Part shown: positions 15,394 to 25,900 of the stretch, in pieces
How positions within the stretch are numbered: position 1 is the first letter of the stretch
Layout: every line of letters starts with the position of its first letter
Assembly (NCBI GenBank): GCA_016712285.1
Contig: JADJRK010000001.1
Span: 1 to 64,000 of the forward strand
Direction: 5' to 3'
Source of the DNA: Planctomycetota bacterium
Lineage (GTDB): Bacteria; Planctomycetota; UBA8742; UBA2392
DNA: 64,000 nucleotides
Position numbers and translations under genes: made by a program
The notes under the pieces: model-generated
What the model saw: the letters and a program-made list of their open reading frames with translations, nothing else
What the model was told of the DNA's origin: nothing
Database searches by the model: none

Positions 15394-16692
15394 CTAGGGC
15401 TCCTTGTATGGAACAGGAGTGCGTCCAGGAAAGAACACTTGGATCTTACCATCACATCCTGGGCGCGCGTCCTTTCCGGGCTTCCGACACCCATTCTTGA
15501 ACTCGCCCCAAGTGCTGCCTTCTCCCGCCATTGCCCGCACTTCACAACCCGTTGCATTTGCGATCTGCTGTGGTGCTGAACCCACTGCCGTGTCGCAAGC
15601 GTCGATTTCAATGACACACTTGTCTTTACACATAAATGGTTTTACTTTCTCTCCCCATTTGGTGGCAGTTATCCAATGGGGCTTGCGGGCAGAGAAATCA
15701 TCGGCACACCAAGTCCATTCTCCTTCGAGGAACCAGGGATTTCCGTGGGCCGATATCGTAAGCACGCTTAGGCACTCACCTTTGGGAAGCGTCGCCAGCC
15801 ATTTGTCCAGCCCTGCCAGTGACTCCGACATCCGGGCCTTGTAATCAGCTGTGGATTTGTCCTCGTTGCCATCAAAGCCGGGATTGTCCTGAATGATGTG
15901 TCCACGTTTGCGCTTGCGCGACTCAACCCGGATACCTAATGCCTTGCGAATACTATTCCTAAGTCCCCAATGGATCTTGCTGAGCTTCCGAATCATCTTC
16001 AGCTCCGGTGCCGTGCCGGTTGGCCAAGGTGATTCCTCCTCAGTTTCGCTAGCTTTGTCGCCAAGTCCGGATGGGTCTGCCTGCGAGACCGGTGAGGCTA
16101 CATACGTCGCTAGGCTACTCCACGGCGTCATCGCCGGGTCGGGGGTGGTCCATCGTCCGGTTGCGGGTTCGTAGACGCGATTCCAGCAGTGGTAACTGCC
16201 GACCTTGTTTCCGCCGGACTGGGCGCCGTAGATTCCGGGGTCCTGACCTGCTGGGTCAGCGAAGCCCACCATCGGCGGAACGTACTCGTAGCCAGCCCAC
16301 AGCCAGTGGCTTCCGGATTCCTCCAGGTCGGTGATCAGTGCGCCCGTCGCCCGGTCCACGCCCGGCGGGGTATGCAGCCGGTAGGTGCTGCCTGAGGTTG
16401 CCAACGTGTCGGTGTCGCCCTTTACTTTTATGGCCGTGGCCGAAACCACTTCCACGATCTCAAGGTAGCTGGGCAGTTCCACATCCGGATGCAACAGCCA
16501 GCCGACCATGTACGCCTGGAAGTCGGCGCCGGTGTCGGTGAAGGTGGTGAAGCCGCTGGCATGGCCGGGCGCGCCGGTCCATTCGCCGCCGGAGCTATTG
16601 GCCACGGCGTGGCCGGGCGGCGCGACCTGGTAGTTCTTCAAGTCTTTGAGCTGCGTCATACCCTCTCGCATTGGGATACGCACATCCTGCAC
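15394..16692 (-). CDS. Displaced RHS tip 5: core block plus caspase-like C-terminal domain
   Basis: GTG 16692 directly follows the stop of the upstream gene. Residues 20-185 are RHS core of type B (FTDTGADFQAYMVGWLL, YEYVPPMVGFADPAGQDP, GSYHCWNRVYEPATGRWTTPDPA). The variable part has a basic linker (KLSKIHWGLRNSIRKALGIRV, SRKRKRGH) and then a domain with LTISAHGNPWF (His codon at 15745-15747) and VIEIDACDTAVGSAPQQIANATGC (Cys codon at 15595-15597). The HG dipeptide after a hydrophobic strand, and the later strand ending in D-A-C followed by a helix, match the His-Gly/Cys dyad of clan CD (caspase-like) peptidases such as CHAT domains. A protease toxin is therefore the best guess; activity is unproven. 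Confidence 0.7.
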   Translation of the reverse strand: MQDVRIPMREGMTQLKDLKNYQVAPPGHAVANSSGGEWTGAPGHASGFTTFTDTGADFQAYMVGWLLHPDVELPSYLEIVEVVSATAIKVKGDTDTLATSGSTYRLHTPPGVDRATGALITDLEESGSHWLWAGYEYVPPMVGFADPAGQDPGIYGAQSGGNKVGSYHCWNRVYEPATGRWTTPDPAMTPWSSLATYVASPVSQADPSGLGDKASETEEESPWPTGTAPELKMIRKLSKIHWGLRNSIRKALGIRVESRKRKRGHIIQDNPGFDGNEDKSTADYKARMSESLAGLDKWLATLPKGECLSVLTISAHGNPWFLEGEWTWCADDFSARKPHWITATKWGEKVKPFMCKDKCVIEIDACDTAVGSAPQQIANATGCEVRAMAGEGSTWGEFKNGCRKPGKDARPGCDGKIQVFFPGRTPVPYKEP

Positions 16693-17220
16693 TCATCTCG
16701 CCGTGATGATGATCCTTCTAAACAGATGCTCATCAACCTCAAGGGTGACTTTGGCAGAGACCTTGTGCCAAGAGTCCTCGTAGCTACCCCTCCTAGCGCC
16801 AACTTCGGCCTCCAACCATTCAAACAAGCCGACCTCGTGTCCACTCGACATTGCTCGAACCCACCCAGTGAGGCGCGGCATGTCGTCTAGTCCACTCTGA
16901 TAGTGATCGGCAAGAAAGCAGATTTGTTCAACTTGCAGTTCGAGTATCTGATCATTCGGGCCAACGGCAAGAAACTCCATCTCCCAGGCGAAGGCATTCT
17001 GGTTCGAGGCATACTGCTCACGCATGTGTTCGTACCGCGTGGGCGCTTGGCTTGGATAGTCCCTCAACTCGAGCAGGTAGATTCGTATCAGATAGCGAGG
17101 GCTCCCTGCGTAGCTTACTTGACCTTCTTCAGACTTATGCCCTGAGGCACACGAGCTTGCCAACAACATTATCACGAGGCTGACACAGCTCATTGCTGCG
17201 TTGATAGTAGGTGCGCTCAT
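16693..17220 (-). CDS. Lipoprotein, candidate immunity partner of tip 6
   Basis: The frame is open from 17283, but ATG 17220 is chosen because AGGAGC lies 7-12 nt upstream and the start then falls 10 nt after the stop of tip 6. The product has 175 residues with a lipoprotein signal (INAAMSCVSLVIMLLASSC, Cys about 24). The mature domain of about 150 residues is acidic and probably alpha/beta (YLIRIYLLELRDYP, EMEFLAVGPNDQILELQVEQICFLAD). It abuts the GTG start of tip 5, so tip 6, this gene and tip 5 form a continuous transcriptional chain. Function inferred only. Confidence 0.6.
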   Translation of the reverse strand: MSAPTINAAMSCVSLVIMLLASSCASGHKSEEGQVSYAGSPRYLIRIYLLELRDYPSQAPTRYEHMREQYASNQNAFAWEMEFLAVGPNDQILELQVEQICFLADHYQSGLDDMPRLTGWVRAMSSGHEVGLFEWLEAEVGARRGSYEDSWHKVSAKVTLEVDEHLFRRIIITAR

Positions 17221-17230
17221 CAATCTGCTC

Positions 17231-18709
17231 CTACTCACTGGGGGGCGTTGGGCTTCCATACTCTGGGTCCTGGGTCGGGTCATAGTCTTCGGGTGTTTCA
17301 GTATTCACGGGACGAAGGGGCGGCAACCCAAGCTTTTTTCGAAGTCTGCGCTGAATCTCCGGTCCGGTGAACGGAGTTGCTGGCCCCGGCCCAAGGTTGT
17401 GACCAAAGGGTCCATTTCCCGTCCTATCCTTGATGTCGTCTAAGCCATCCCCTGGGTTGACCCGATACCGCACGAAATGCCCTCTAGAGTCATGCGGATG
17501 TATGTACGGAGTGGGAATGCCTCTGCGGTACCACTTAATGCCCTTAAATCCGATGTACTGCTGTTCCCCAGTTTTGATTCGAGACAGTATGTCGAGGAGG
17601 CCAAGATACACGCTTCCACCAACAGGACCCTCACGATCTCCAGGCCAAATCATCGAAGTGAATGGATCGCCAAAACAATGATGCATATGGACGGTTGAGT
17701 TCGGACACATCATATCTGCAATCTGTTGCCGTTCGGCTGCGGACATGCTCGCGTCGCCGCCCCCATATCCACTGCCGTGGTGGCCGTGGACATGAATTGT
17801 TGAGATGCAGCACTCCTCGGCCGTTCCACCTGCCGCAATGCAACTGTCATATTTGTTTGTGACGCACGCTAAGAAGTCTTCAGACGAGCGCGAAACACAG
17901 TCTGAATGCTTCTCCATCCATGGTTGCACAGGATCATTCGCTTCGTCATCAGACTTCTGACCGGCCGCTGCAGTTCCAATAGAGATCGACTGCCCCAACC
18001 CCGAGGGATCTGTCGCTGCAATAGGCAGCCCGAGTGAATAAATGATTAATGACCACCACGGGCTCGCTGCCGGGTCCGGGGCTGTCCATCTTCCGGTTGC
18101 TGGTTCGTAGACTCGGTTCCAGCAGTGGTAACTGCCGAGTAGGTTTCCGCCCGACTGGGCGCCGTAGGTGGTGCCGGTTACGTCGTGGCCGACCTGGGGC
18201 GTTACATACAGGTACCCGCTCCATAGCCACATTGTGCCGCGGTCGGTGTAGTCGTTCTCGCCCAAATCCTCCGGCTTGGCATAGGCCCCCGTCGTCGCGC
18301 TTACGCCCGCTGGTGGCAGCAGCATATAGCGGTCTGTCTCGGGGTCGGCCAGGTTGCGGGTGTCGCCCTTGAAGTACAGCAGATTGCCGTCAACGCCCTG
18401 GGCTTGCATATGGCACGGCTTTGCGATGTTCGGCACGAACGTCCAGTTGCCCGTGAACGCGGGGAAGCCGTTTACCATGTCGAAGTAGACCGTCATGTCG
18501 CTGCCTGAATCGTACACCCAGCCGCGTTCCAACACCGCATACTCGCTGCTGGCTTCGGCATAGCTGGTGCGGAAAAGTGCACCGCCGTCGCGGTCGCGCC
18601 ACACAGCCTGCCGCTGGCACTCAGCCCCCAGAGCCTCACAAACAGTAGCCTGACCCCGTTTCCGTTCTGCTAGGGACCGGCAGATCCCGCTGGGACAAGT
18701 TAGCGCCAA
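17231..18709 (-). CDS. Displaced RHS tip 6: core block plus Cys/His-rich C-terminal domain
   Basis: The proposed TTG start at 18709 overlaps the stop of the upstream membrane protein, which suggests coupling; ATG starts are absent until well inside the core. Residues 36-215 carry the type A core (AVWRDRDGGALFRTSYAEAS to GRWTAPDPA). The variable domain (about 230-492) includes EECCISTIHVHGHHGSGYGGG and QIADMMCPNSTVHMHHC, homologous to tip 1, then HPHDSRGHFVRYRVNPGDG and a proline-rich tail. The His/Cys clusters could bind metal, and an H-x-H-x-H-H pair is compatible with a metal-dependent hydrolase, but no family is identified. Confidence 0.7.
   Translation of the reverse strand: MALTCPSGICRSLAERKRGQATVCEALGAECQRQAVWRDRDGGALFRTSYAEASSEYAVLERGWVYDSGSDMTVYFDMVNGFPAFTGNWTFVPNIAKPCHMQAQGVDGNLLYFKGDTRNLADPETDRYMLLPPAGVSATTGAYAKPEDLGENDYTDRGTMWLWSGYLYVTPQVGHDVTGTTYGAQSGGNLLGSYHCWNRVYEPATGRWTAPDPAASPWWSLIIYSLGLPIAATDPSGLGQSISIGTAAAGQKSDDEANDPVQPWMEKHSDCVSRSSEDFLACVTNKYDSCIAAGGTAEECCISTIHVHGHHGSGYGGGDASMSAAERQQIADMMCPNSTVHMHHCFGDPFTSMIWPGDREGPVGGSVYLGLLDILSRIKTGEQQYIGFKGIKWYRRGIPTPYIHPHDSRGHFVRYRVNPGDGLDDIKDRTGNGPFGHNLGPGPATPFTGPEIQRRLRKKLGLPPLRPVNTETPEDYDPTQDPEYGSPTPPSE
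18065..18565 (-). repeat. Type A RHS core block, copy 2 (minus strand)
   Basis: Inverted copy of 9048-9545 and direct copy of about 20785-21285. Its 3' portion differs (TGTTYGAQSGGNLLG against NGTTYGAQSGTNKVG), showing where exchange tracts end. Boundaries are approximate. Confidence 0.8.
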
Positions 18710-19920
18710 TCAATGTATCCAAGTTTGCGGGGCGCCTGACCTTCACCCTCGGCAACTTCCAGATGAACCCTAGGCATGGTGCGGCCATCACTCATGGACA
18801 CTTCTACAACGAGGGCATTCTCGGATTCAGCACTTACTTGATTTTGGGCCAGCAGCAATGTCCGAACGGCTAGCAATCTTACCAAACTACGCACACAAGC
18901 CATGACGTCATCTTTTGTCTCAAGGAGTGGAATGTTAGCGGATGGAAACATGTCTGCGTAACGAAGCATCGCAAGCATTGCGGATCTCGTTCTAAACGCA
19001 TCGTAATTCAGGTTGGTAAAGTACCTTGCGTTAGCATCTATACGGCGAAGGGACTCTGATACAACCCCGCGAACCTCCCGCTCGTCAGTCCATTTATCCA
19101 GCCATTCAATCCCGGCTTTGCTTTCATGAAGTCCCGCATTCTCCTTAGCAGTACTTATCTTGGCCGCTGTTTCCTCCGGTGAGCCTTGCAAAAACAAGTC
19201 TTGCACCTCCGTGCACCAGTGTCTCAGATGTCTGAGGATGGGCATGATTGCGTATCTGGTATCCGATGCTTCCGCTTCATATCTACCGCCAGCGGGCTTG
19301 ATGGTGAGTAGCCAAAGCTGGAGGTCGTCGATGGGAAGTTCTTGCCACATGTAATCCAAGCACACCCTTAGCCACGGAAGCGAAAGCAGTCGAAAGCCGA
19401 GGTCAAGTGAACTATCAAGCCAACTCCACAATTGCTCGCGAAGACGCTCTTGACTGCTATTGCGTACGCATAGCGACACGAGCCTTCGTATCAAGCCCCG
19501 TGGCGGAAGCACGTATGTGAGATACGCATCGTTGCCGTCCCAATGGGCGAAGTTGTAACTGGCGAGGTCCGGGACACAAAGGGCGATTCCCTCGTTGATA
19601 CGTGCGAGTATGACCACGTCACTGAGCGCATTTAGTGTGAGCAAACCACTACGGTACTTGTTCAGCACATCCAACGCATCAATTGGCTGCCCGCTGTTCC
19701 CATGACGTGTGCTGTTTGTAGCCTCGAAACTCGACAAATGCACTGAGAGCCGTCGCTCCAGTGCCGCTACGTTCTCTTGCACTCGACTGTTCTGCGTTGG
19801 CGTGTCCTCGCCTGTCGGACGAGTTAGTGTAAACGCCAACCCACTTGCCACGATGGCAATGCAAACGGCACTTGCCAGCCAGAGATTGCGATAAGGGTGC
19901 TTCTTGAAAACGGCCATCAT
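18700..19920 (-). CDS. Membrane-anchored protein, candidate immunity partner of the mounted RHS tip
   Basis: ATG 19920 lies 23 nt after the stop of the full-length RHS gene. The 406-residue product has one N-terminal membrane segment (LWLASAVCIAIVASGLAFTLT, about 13-33) followed by a mostly helical domain (RLVSLCVRNSSQERLREQLWSWLDSSL). Its location directly behind the mounted tip makes it the expected cognate immunity protein, acting at the inner membrane or periplasm. Its plan resembles the tip 4 partner at 13014-14135. The stop codon overlaps the TTG start of tip 6. No known family recognised. Confidence 0.65.
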   Translation of the reverse strand: MMAVFKKHPYRNLWLASAVCIAIVASGLAFTLTRPTGEDTPTQNSRVQENVAALERRLSVHLSSFEATNSTRHGNSGQPIDALDVLNKYRSGLLTLNALSDVVILARINEGIALCVPDLASYNFAHWDGNDAYLTYVLPPRGLIRRLVSLCVRNSSQERLREQLWSWLDSSLDLGFRLLSLPWLRVCLDYMWQELPIDDLQLWLLTIKPAGGRYEAEASDTRYAIMPILRHLRHWCTEVQDLFLQGSPEETAAKISTAKENAGLHESKAGIEWLDKWTDEREVRGVVSESLRRIDANARYFTNLNYDAFRTRSAMLAMLRYADMFPSANIPLLETKDDVMACVRSLVRLLAVRTLLLAQNQVSAESENALVVEVSMSDGRTMPRVHLEVAEGEGQAPRKLGYIDWR

Positions 19921-19942
19921 CTCTAGTGTCCAACCTTGGCAC

Positions 19943-22900
19943 TCACTTGCCCATAAACGATGTCGCGAACTGATCCGCCCCTGGTTGGCCGCCCGTGACG
20001 TCGCCAGCGCAGATACGCCGCCACTCAGCGTACGGCTCTGGCGCGGCTGCGCTTAGACTCTCCAAACAAGATTTCCCGGCTATCACCGCCTGGGGTCCGC
20101 TAGGCGCTGTTACCCAATTGCAGCATTCGCTTGTGGATCGGAGTGAGTTCCCAAACATATTGAGGAATGCTGCGACGCAGGCGCTCACGTGTCCCGCGTC
20201 GCCAACGCCGCTGGGGCCGACGCCGCCAGCTTTCGCCAAAATTGTATTCTTAGCCTCAGTTGCCATTGCCTCAGAAACATCTGGACAAACGACATTAGAC
20301 GGACCTGTAACCGGCGCACCGCCTCCGCAACCTGTAAGAGCCGGCAGGCCGAATGTGCCAGCAGTTCCAACGACTTCAGCGATTGTCTTGAGTGCAGACC
20401 AACCCTGTACGCGCTTGTCGATTCTTGCTCGGGCGTATCGTTCCTCCGCCTTGCGAAATGCGGACTTAGCTTCTTCCCCTAGCGAGCTTGTTCCGGGCCG
20501 AGGCGTGCGTCCGGGTGCGCCCTTCCCGCATGCTTCGTAAATCCGGTCGTTCAGCCAAGTCGTACACTCCGTGTGCCGACGTTGATTTGCTTCATTCGAC
20601 CCTTTGTACTGAAGCAGGTTATCGCGAACTCTCTTCAGCCAATTACAGTCCTGCTTTGTGTCGGCGTAGTGAATGTGATCCAGCGACAGAATTCCTAAAC
20701 ACTTGTGGGGCTCCAAGCCCGAAGAGTCTGCGCCTGTAGTCGGGTTGCTCGCAACATAGTCCCAGAGGCTGGTGGACGGGCTTGCTGCCGGGTCTGGTGT
20801 GGTCCATCTTCCTGTTGCCGGCTCGTAGACCCGGTTCCAGCAGTGGTAACTGCCGACCTTGTTGGTGCCGCTTTGGGCGCCGTAGGTGGTGCCGTTTACG
20901 TCGTGGCCGACCTGGGGCGTTACATACAGGTACCCGCTCCATAGCCACATTGTGCCGCGGTCGGTGTAGTCGTTCTCGCCCAAATCCTCCGGCTTGGCAT
21001 AGGCTCCCGTCGTCGCGCTTACGCCCGCGGGAGGCAGCAGCATATAGCGGTCTGTCTCGGGGTCCGCCAGGTTGCGGGTGTCGCCCTTGAAGTAGAGCAG
21101 ATTGCCGTCCACGCCCTGGGCTTGCAGATGGCACGGCTTTTCGATGTTCGGCACGAACGTCCAATTGCCCGCGAACGCGGGGAAGCCGTTTACCATGTCG
21201 AAGTAGACCGTCATGTCGCTGCCTGAATCGTACACCCAGCCGCGCTCCAACACCGCATACTCGCTGCTGGCTTCGGCATAGCTAGTGAGGTCGCCGGCGA
21301 CGGTTACGGTGGTGAACGTGGCGGAAACGATCACGGCCCAAATCTCGGGATCATTAACCCGATCCGGGAACAGAGCCAGCCCGATGACGCCAGCGCCGAA
21401 CGTGCCGCCGGTATCGGTGAACGTTGTGGTGTCAGAGCCGCCGTCGTAGGTTGGATTGGCTGACCACGCCCCAAGGAAACTGAAGGCGTCCGCAGTAACA
21501 GCCGCCTGGTCCAGGATCGTGAAGCCCTGGGTGACGCCATTGAGGGCGTCGTACACATCATCATCGACATCTTCGACGATGATGCTTGTGGTTGTGGTGT
21601 CCTCCACCTTGGCATAGATCAGGCGCTGGCTGGCCGCACCCGGGCGTGCAATGCGCAGCAGTTTGCCGTTGAACTCGTCGGTGGCGGGATCGGGGTCGGC
21701 GCTGGTGAGGTTAATCGTGGTAAACCCGGCCGATGGCGTGTCGGCTTGCAACGAGCTGATGCGGGAGTCCTGTCCGTCAAACATGATCTTCAGCCGCGAG
21801 GTCTGACCGTAGTCAGTATAGCTGTATTCGTCGGTGCGCCACCCATACAAATCTGTAACGCCGATGGTGCTGCCATGCTGGTCGTGGTGCAGGAAGCGCC
21901 AGAAATCCGTTTCCGCGTCAACGTTTATGACGAATTGGGCAACAATGGCGTTTCCGGGCCCGCGGCCGGATGATGGCATGGCAACGGTGGCTGGGTGCAC
22001 CGCCGAGCTTGATCCCGGGCTTTCGACCTCCGGCCCCCAGAAGTTGAGTTCGGCGGCCAGCAGAGAGCCGGTCGAGCCGCTGAGCGTCTGCACCTCACCG
22101 ACCATGTCTTCGCTGCCGTCGCAAGAGCATGAGGCGCAGGCGACGGGAGAGATGTAGCAGATGTCAAACACGGTGGGATTGTACGCCTCCGTCATGCGCT
22201 TGCGCCTGCCCTGGCAGTCGTAGCTGTACAGCCGTTCGGGGCTGGTGAGCGCGCTGTCGTTGTCTGTGGCGACAAGCTGGCCTTTGTAGTCATAGGCGTG
22301 GTACAGGTTGGTGCTGGGATCGTAGGTCATCTGTTCGATGGCGTCGTAGGTGTAGTTGGCGCCGTCTACAGCGGTGTACTGGTTCGTGTCGGCGTTGGCT
22401 GTGTATGCGTAGTCGTAGACCGTGCCTGGTGAGTCGTCGCTGTCCGAGACTTCGGTCCGATTGCCGCGCGGGTCGAGGTCGTAGCCTCTCTTCATGGCGA
22501 ACGTCGTCGGCGTATTCCCTTGGTCGGCGTATGTTGCGAGCGCCGTGTTGTAAAGGTCCGTGCCGACGTAACTGGCTGTCAACCTGTTGGCTGCATCGTA
22601 ACGATAGACGCTGCCGAATGCGCCTTCGTGGTCTCGGCGGTCGACGGTTACCAAGCCGCGCTCGTCATAGCGGCGATCCGTGGCGAACAGCACTTCGCCG
22701 GTGTACGGGTCAATGTGTTCGACGCGCTCGCAGAAGGATGAACTGCCGCCGCATCCGCAACCACTGGCCTCCCATGCATAGTTGGTTCGAACGCCATTGC
22801 CGGAGTTGCGCTCAACGAGGCGCCTGGCGCCTGCGTAGAGGTAGGTGGCGATTGAGGTGTTCTCGGTTTCGTCGTAGCTCGACAGTGTCCGGTTGAGCTG

Positions 22901-25900
22901 GTCCGGCACATGGGTCAGGCGGTGACCATCGCTATAGATGGTCGCGGTGTTGAAGCCGCTGCCGTCATACTCTGCGCCGGAGGTCCAGGTGCCCAGGATG
23001 CCGCCGGACTGGTCGGCAATCGTCTGGTCGTGGCGTTCGGGCATGCTCAGCGTGTTGTACTGCCAGGCGCTGGCGCTGATCAGGTTGCTGCCTTCGTAGT
23101 TGCTGCACGATTGCAGGCGGCCCAGGCCGTCGAACGCGTAGCTTTCGTATGTGGCGCCCTTGATGCCCGTGCCGCGCGTGATGTGGCGGTAGCTGACCAG
23201 GTTGCGCTCGTCGTAGGAGTTTGTGACCTGCGTGCCCATCGGGTCTGTCCAGCCCAGCCGGTTGCCGTTGGCGTCGTACTGGTAGGTCCAGATGTCGCCG
23301 GTGGTGCCCGCGTCGGGGCGGCGCTGTGTGATCAGGCGCGAGCGCTCGTCGTATTCGTAGGTGGTTTCCTGCCAGGTGGATGCTCCGGGGTTGCGTTTGA
23401 TACCGCGCAGGGTAGTGCGCGAATCGTCGTCGTATTCGAAGCGGGTGTATATGTCGTCCGTGCCGGCTTCTTCGAGCGTATCGATGGCGCGCGACAGCAG
23501 GTCGTAGTTGGTGGTGACGGTGTTGCCCGCGGCGTCATAGGACACCGTGACGCGGCCCCAGCCGTCGTACTTGCGCTTGGTGCTCGTGTCGAAGGTGCTC
23601 ACTGTGTAGCGGCGGTCGCGGTATTCGACGACGCTGTCCTGCTTGGTGAGCACGTTCTCGGTGTGGCTGATTTCGACGGCGTTGTCCAGGCCGTTGATCT
23701 CGCGGTAGTTGACCTTCTTGACCGCGCCGTTGGCGTTGTATTCGAAGTGGCTTTCGTTGCCGGCTGCGTCGCGTGTGTACGTGGTGCGGTTGGCGCCGTC
23801 GTAGAAACTGTGATAGGTGATCCCGCTGTCATTGGTGCTGCTGACGACGCGGCTGTTGTGGTCGAAGACGGTGGTGTTGGTGCTCCAGCCATCGCCGATG
23901 GGGTTGCCGAGATGATCGAGGGCCAGGCGCCTGGAGGTGTATGCTCGGTCGATCTCGTCGAAGGTGGATTGGCTTTGGGCCAGCAGAGCGTCCAGGGTGT
24001 CATATGCCCGCGATTCGGTGGTGTTGCCGTTGGCGTCGTAGTCGAACTCACGATAGTGGCCCGCAGGATCGGTGCTGGTGATAAGCCGGTCGAAACCGTC
24101 GAACTCGCTGACGCTCTCGTTGCCCAAAGCGTCTCGGGATGCGACGGCGTTGCCGTTGGCGTCGTAGTCGGCTTCGAATGTGCCCGCAACGTCAGAGTTG
24201 GCGCCCGCGATGCGCTGGTAGACCATATCGCGTTCGTCATAGACCGTGTGCGAGCGGTTGCCCAGCGGGCTGATACTGGCCAGCGTGTTGTAGTTGCTGT
24301 CGTACTCGACCCGTGTCGTGTACTGGGTGATGGCGCTGCCGGCGATGGCGTCCTGGGTGCTGGTTACGGTGTAATTGAGCAGGTTGTAAGTGGCGCTGCT
24401 CTCGCGCCATGTGGCCGCCATGGCTGTGCTGGCCTTGGGGAATGACGTGGGATCGAGCACGTCGCCGGGTGCGCTTGGCGCGGTGGCGGCGTCGGTGATG
24501 TACTCGCTAAGGGTGTTCGTACGGTTGCCGTTGGCGTCGAAGTAGTGGTAGGTGTCCACACTGACGAGGCTGAGCGCGCCGGATGTGCCGACTTCGAGCT
24601 TGCGCGTGGTGTGCCAGGATTGACCGAGCTCGTTGACTTCGGCGACGAATTTGAAGTCGTCTTTGGTCACGCCGGCTTCGAAGGCGCGGGGCGGCCATGA
24701 GCCAGTCATGTCGCCGGCTTTGTTGTACTCGTACTCGCTGGTCAGGTTGAGCCCGCCCCAGTCGGTGATGCGCTGCTTCAGGTAGCCGTTGTTGTCACCC
24801 GTCGTGTAATAGATGAAGCGCGACACGAAGCCCTCGCCGTCGATGCTGGTGACCGGCTGGCCGAACTCGTTGTACGACGTGCGGGAAGTGATGGTGCCGC
24901 TGGGCATGCTGCCGGTGATGTTGGGTGACACGACCTTGACCAGGTTGCCGGCATCGCCGCCGTTGCCCGCGCTTTCTTCGTAGTCGTAAGTGTAGGTGGT
25001 GGCGTAGCCGCGCGGGTTCGTGGCGGTCTTCACGAACTGGTAGCGCGACTCGTAGGTGTATTCGGTGACCAGGTCGCTCAGGCTGCCCAGACCTTCGTCG
25101 CTGCGGGTGACCGAGACGACGTTGCCGACTGCAAGGGGATCGTTGCTTTCGTCGTAGATGGCGTAGGCGTCGGCGTTCCAGCCGTCGGCTTGCAGATCGA
25201 AGCCGGTTTCCACGGTGATAGTGTTGCTGGTGTTGGACGCGATGGGGTAATAGCGGTAGTTCGCGGCGCTGGTGCCCATGCGCAGGGTCATGCCTGCGAA
25301 CTCGTCGGTGGTCCAGGATTCGCCCGAATCGGTGAGCACAGCGCCCGAGCACGAGTCGGCTGTGGCCGCCGCCTGGCTGCTGCCGCTTGGGTAGGTGTAC
25401 GCGACTTTGTTGCCGCGCGGGTAGGTGACGGTGAGGACCTCGTGGTTGGAGTTGTAGGTGAGCACGGTTTGGAAGTAGCTGGGGTCGGTGCTGCGCAGCT
25501 TGGCGACGACCTGACTGACTGTGCTGTGGGTGTAGGGGTAATCGGTGTCCACACTCCAGAACGCGGTGTAGCGCTTGATGTCCGTGGCTCGACCGCTGCC
25601 GTCGATGGTGTAGTCGGTGCGCAGGCCGTTGCGGTCGAGCTCGCGGATCAGGGTGCCGCTTTCGTAGCGCAGGCGGATGAAGGCACTTTTGGTGAGATGG
25701 CTGTCCTGCACGTCGGCTTCGTCGCCGAGCTTCTGGTCAACGACGCGACCTGTGCTGTCGTAGAAGTTCTCCAGGTACGGTACGGGGTTTGCGCTCTCGG
25801 CGAACTCACGCGGGTTGATGCACGTGGTGAGCCGATGCGCGCTATCGTAGCCGTAGCCGTAAGTGATGCGCGCCAGAGGCGTGCCGTCATAGCGCGCCGT

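Noticed and set aside
22910..24445. 511-codon plus-strand frame opposite the RHS gene
   Set aside because: Val/Ala/Gly-rich translation mirroring the YD repeats on the other strand; no ribosome site or domain. The minus-strand frame is clearly the real gene.
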